DNA of 64,000 bases from Cryobacterium tepidiphilum (lineage in GTDB: Bacteria > Actinomycetota > Actinomycetes > Actinomycetales > Microbacteriaceae). A program made the position numbers and the translations under genes. Below, in pieces: positions 63,729 through 64,000 of the stretch. Each line of letters opens with the position of its first letter. Position 1 is the first letter of the stretch. Under the pieces are notes generated by a model that was not told the origin of the DNA, did not search any database, and was given only the letters and a program-made list of their open reading frames with translations. The DNA is taken from assembly GCF_003716325.1 (NCBI RefSeq), contig NZ_RDSR01000015.1:1-64000 (forward strand). The letters run 5' to 3'.

Positions 63729-64000
63729 ATGGACCTTCCCACCCTCTGGTTCTGGATCATCGGCGCGCTGTTCGTCGGCTACTTCGTGCTCGACGGCTTC
63801 GACTTCGGCGTCGGCATGTCGCTGCCGTTCCTCGGCCGCGACGACACCGACCGCCGAGTGCTCATCAACACCATCGGCCCGATCTGGGACCTCAACGAGA
63901 CCTGGCTGATCGTGGCGGGCGCGTCGTTGTTCGCGGCCTTCCCCGAGTGGTACGCCACCATGTTCAGCGGGTTCTACCTGGCGCTGCTTCTGATCCTGCT
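63729..64000 (+). CDS. cydB: cytochrome bd oxidase subunit II (5' part only)
   Basis: The first 90 or so codons of CydB, open to the end of the window. LWFWIIGALFVGYFVLDGFDFGVG is the characteristic first helix (split at GFDFGVG), and INTIGPIWDLNETWLIVAG follows. ATG codons stand in tandem at 63726 and 63729; AGGAG suits the second. CydB is the membrane partner that stabilises CydA. Cotranscribed with cydA. Confidence 0.93.
   Translation, partial: MDLPTLWFWIIGALFVGYFVLDGFDFGVGMSLPFLGRDDTDRRVLINTIGPIWDLNETWLIVAGASLFAAFPEWYATMFSGFYLALLLIL

Overview
The window is a GC-rich, gene-dense stretch of an actinobacterial chromosome, most likely from the family Microbacteriaceae. The evidence is the high GC content, frequent GTG starts, a division and cell wall (dcw) cluster without ftsA but with sepF, yggT and divIVA, and gene order that recalls the Mycobacterium tuberculosis segment running from fadD15/aroG/pknL to mraZ-ftsZ-wag31. 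I cannot name the genus. I saw no rRNA, tRNA, CRISPR array, prophage or insertion sequence.

Layout. 1-5 kb: a lipase-maturation-factor membrane protein, a zinc alcohol dehydrogenase with a small acidic protein behind it, an S4 RNA-binding protein divergent from adenine phosphoribosyltransferase, and a Nudix hydrolase. 4.9-8.5 kb: a complete two-gene NHEJ system, with ligD and ku transcribed divergently. 8.5-11 kb: a CDP-alcohol phosphatidyltransferase, a GarA/OdhI-type FHA protein, and two MerR regulators (FtsR and a paralogue). 11-17 kb: an orphan ParA-type ATPase, pyruvate carboxylase, a second ParA/MinD-type ATPase and peptide deformylase. 17-27.7 kb: acyl-CoA ligase, ROK glucokinase, PlsC-type acyltransferase, class II DAHP synthase, a PASTA Ser/Thr kinase of PknL type with the Rv2175c-type DNA-binding protein, a LysM protein, a polyprenyl diphosphate synthase and a DUF3040 protein.

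27.9-47.6 kb: the dcw cluster mraZ-rsmH-ftsL-ftsI-murE-murF-mraY-murD-ftsW-murG-murC-ftsQ-ftsZ-yggS-sepF-yggT-divIVA-lspA-rluA, tightly packed with many 4-bp ATGA/GTGA overlaps. It makes lipid II precursors and assembles the septum; the MraZ repeats upstream and an inverted repeat before ftsZ are its visible control points. dnaE follows. 51.2-56.2 kb: a decayed GNAT gene, flavin reductase, hisD, nrdR, pyrD and an APP1-type protein. 56.4-60.3 kb: a TetR regulator and a four-gene osmoprotectant-type ABC transporter. 60.3-60.9 kb: a gene-free stretch of degenerate short repeats. 60.9-64 kb: a BlaR1-like M56 peptidase and a BlaI-type repressor, divergent from cydAB (cytochrome bd oxidase; cydB runs off the end), with three near-identical dyads in the shared intergenic region.

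The most interesting points are the probable BlaI/M56 control of cytochrome bd, a recurring minus-10 hexamer placed 6-8 bases before start codons (leaderless mRNAs), a Trp-ending upstream ORF overlapping the start of the DAHP synthase gene, the 10-bp-phased repeats before mraZ, and a MurE whose substrate-selection motif is not the usual one.
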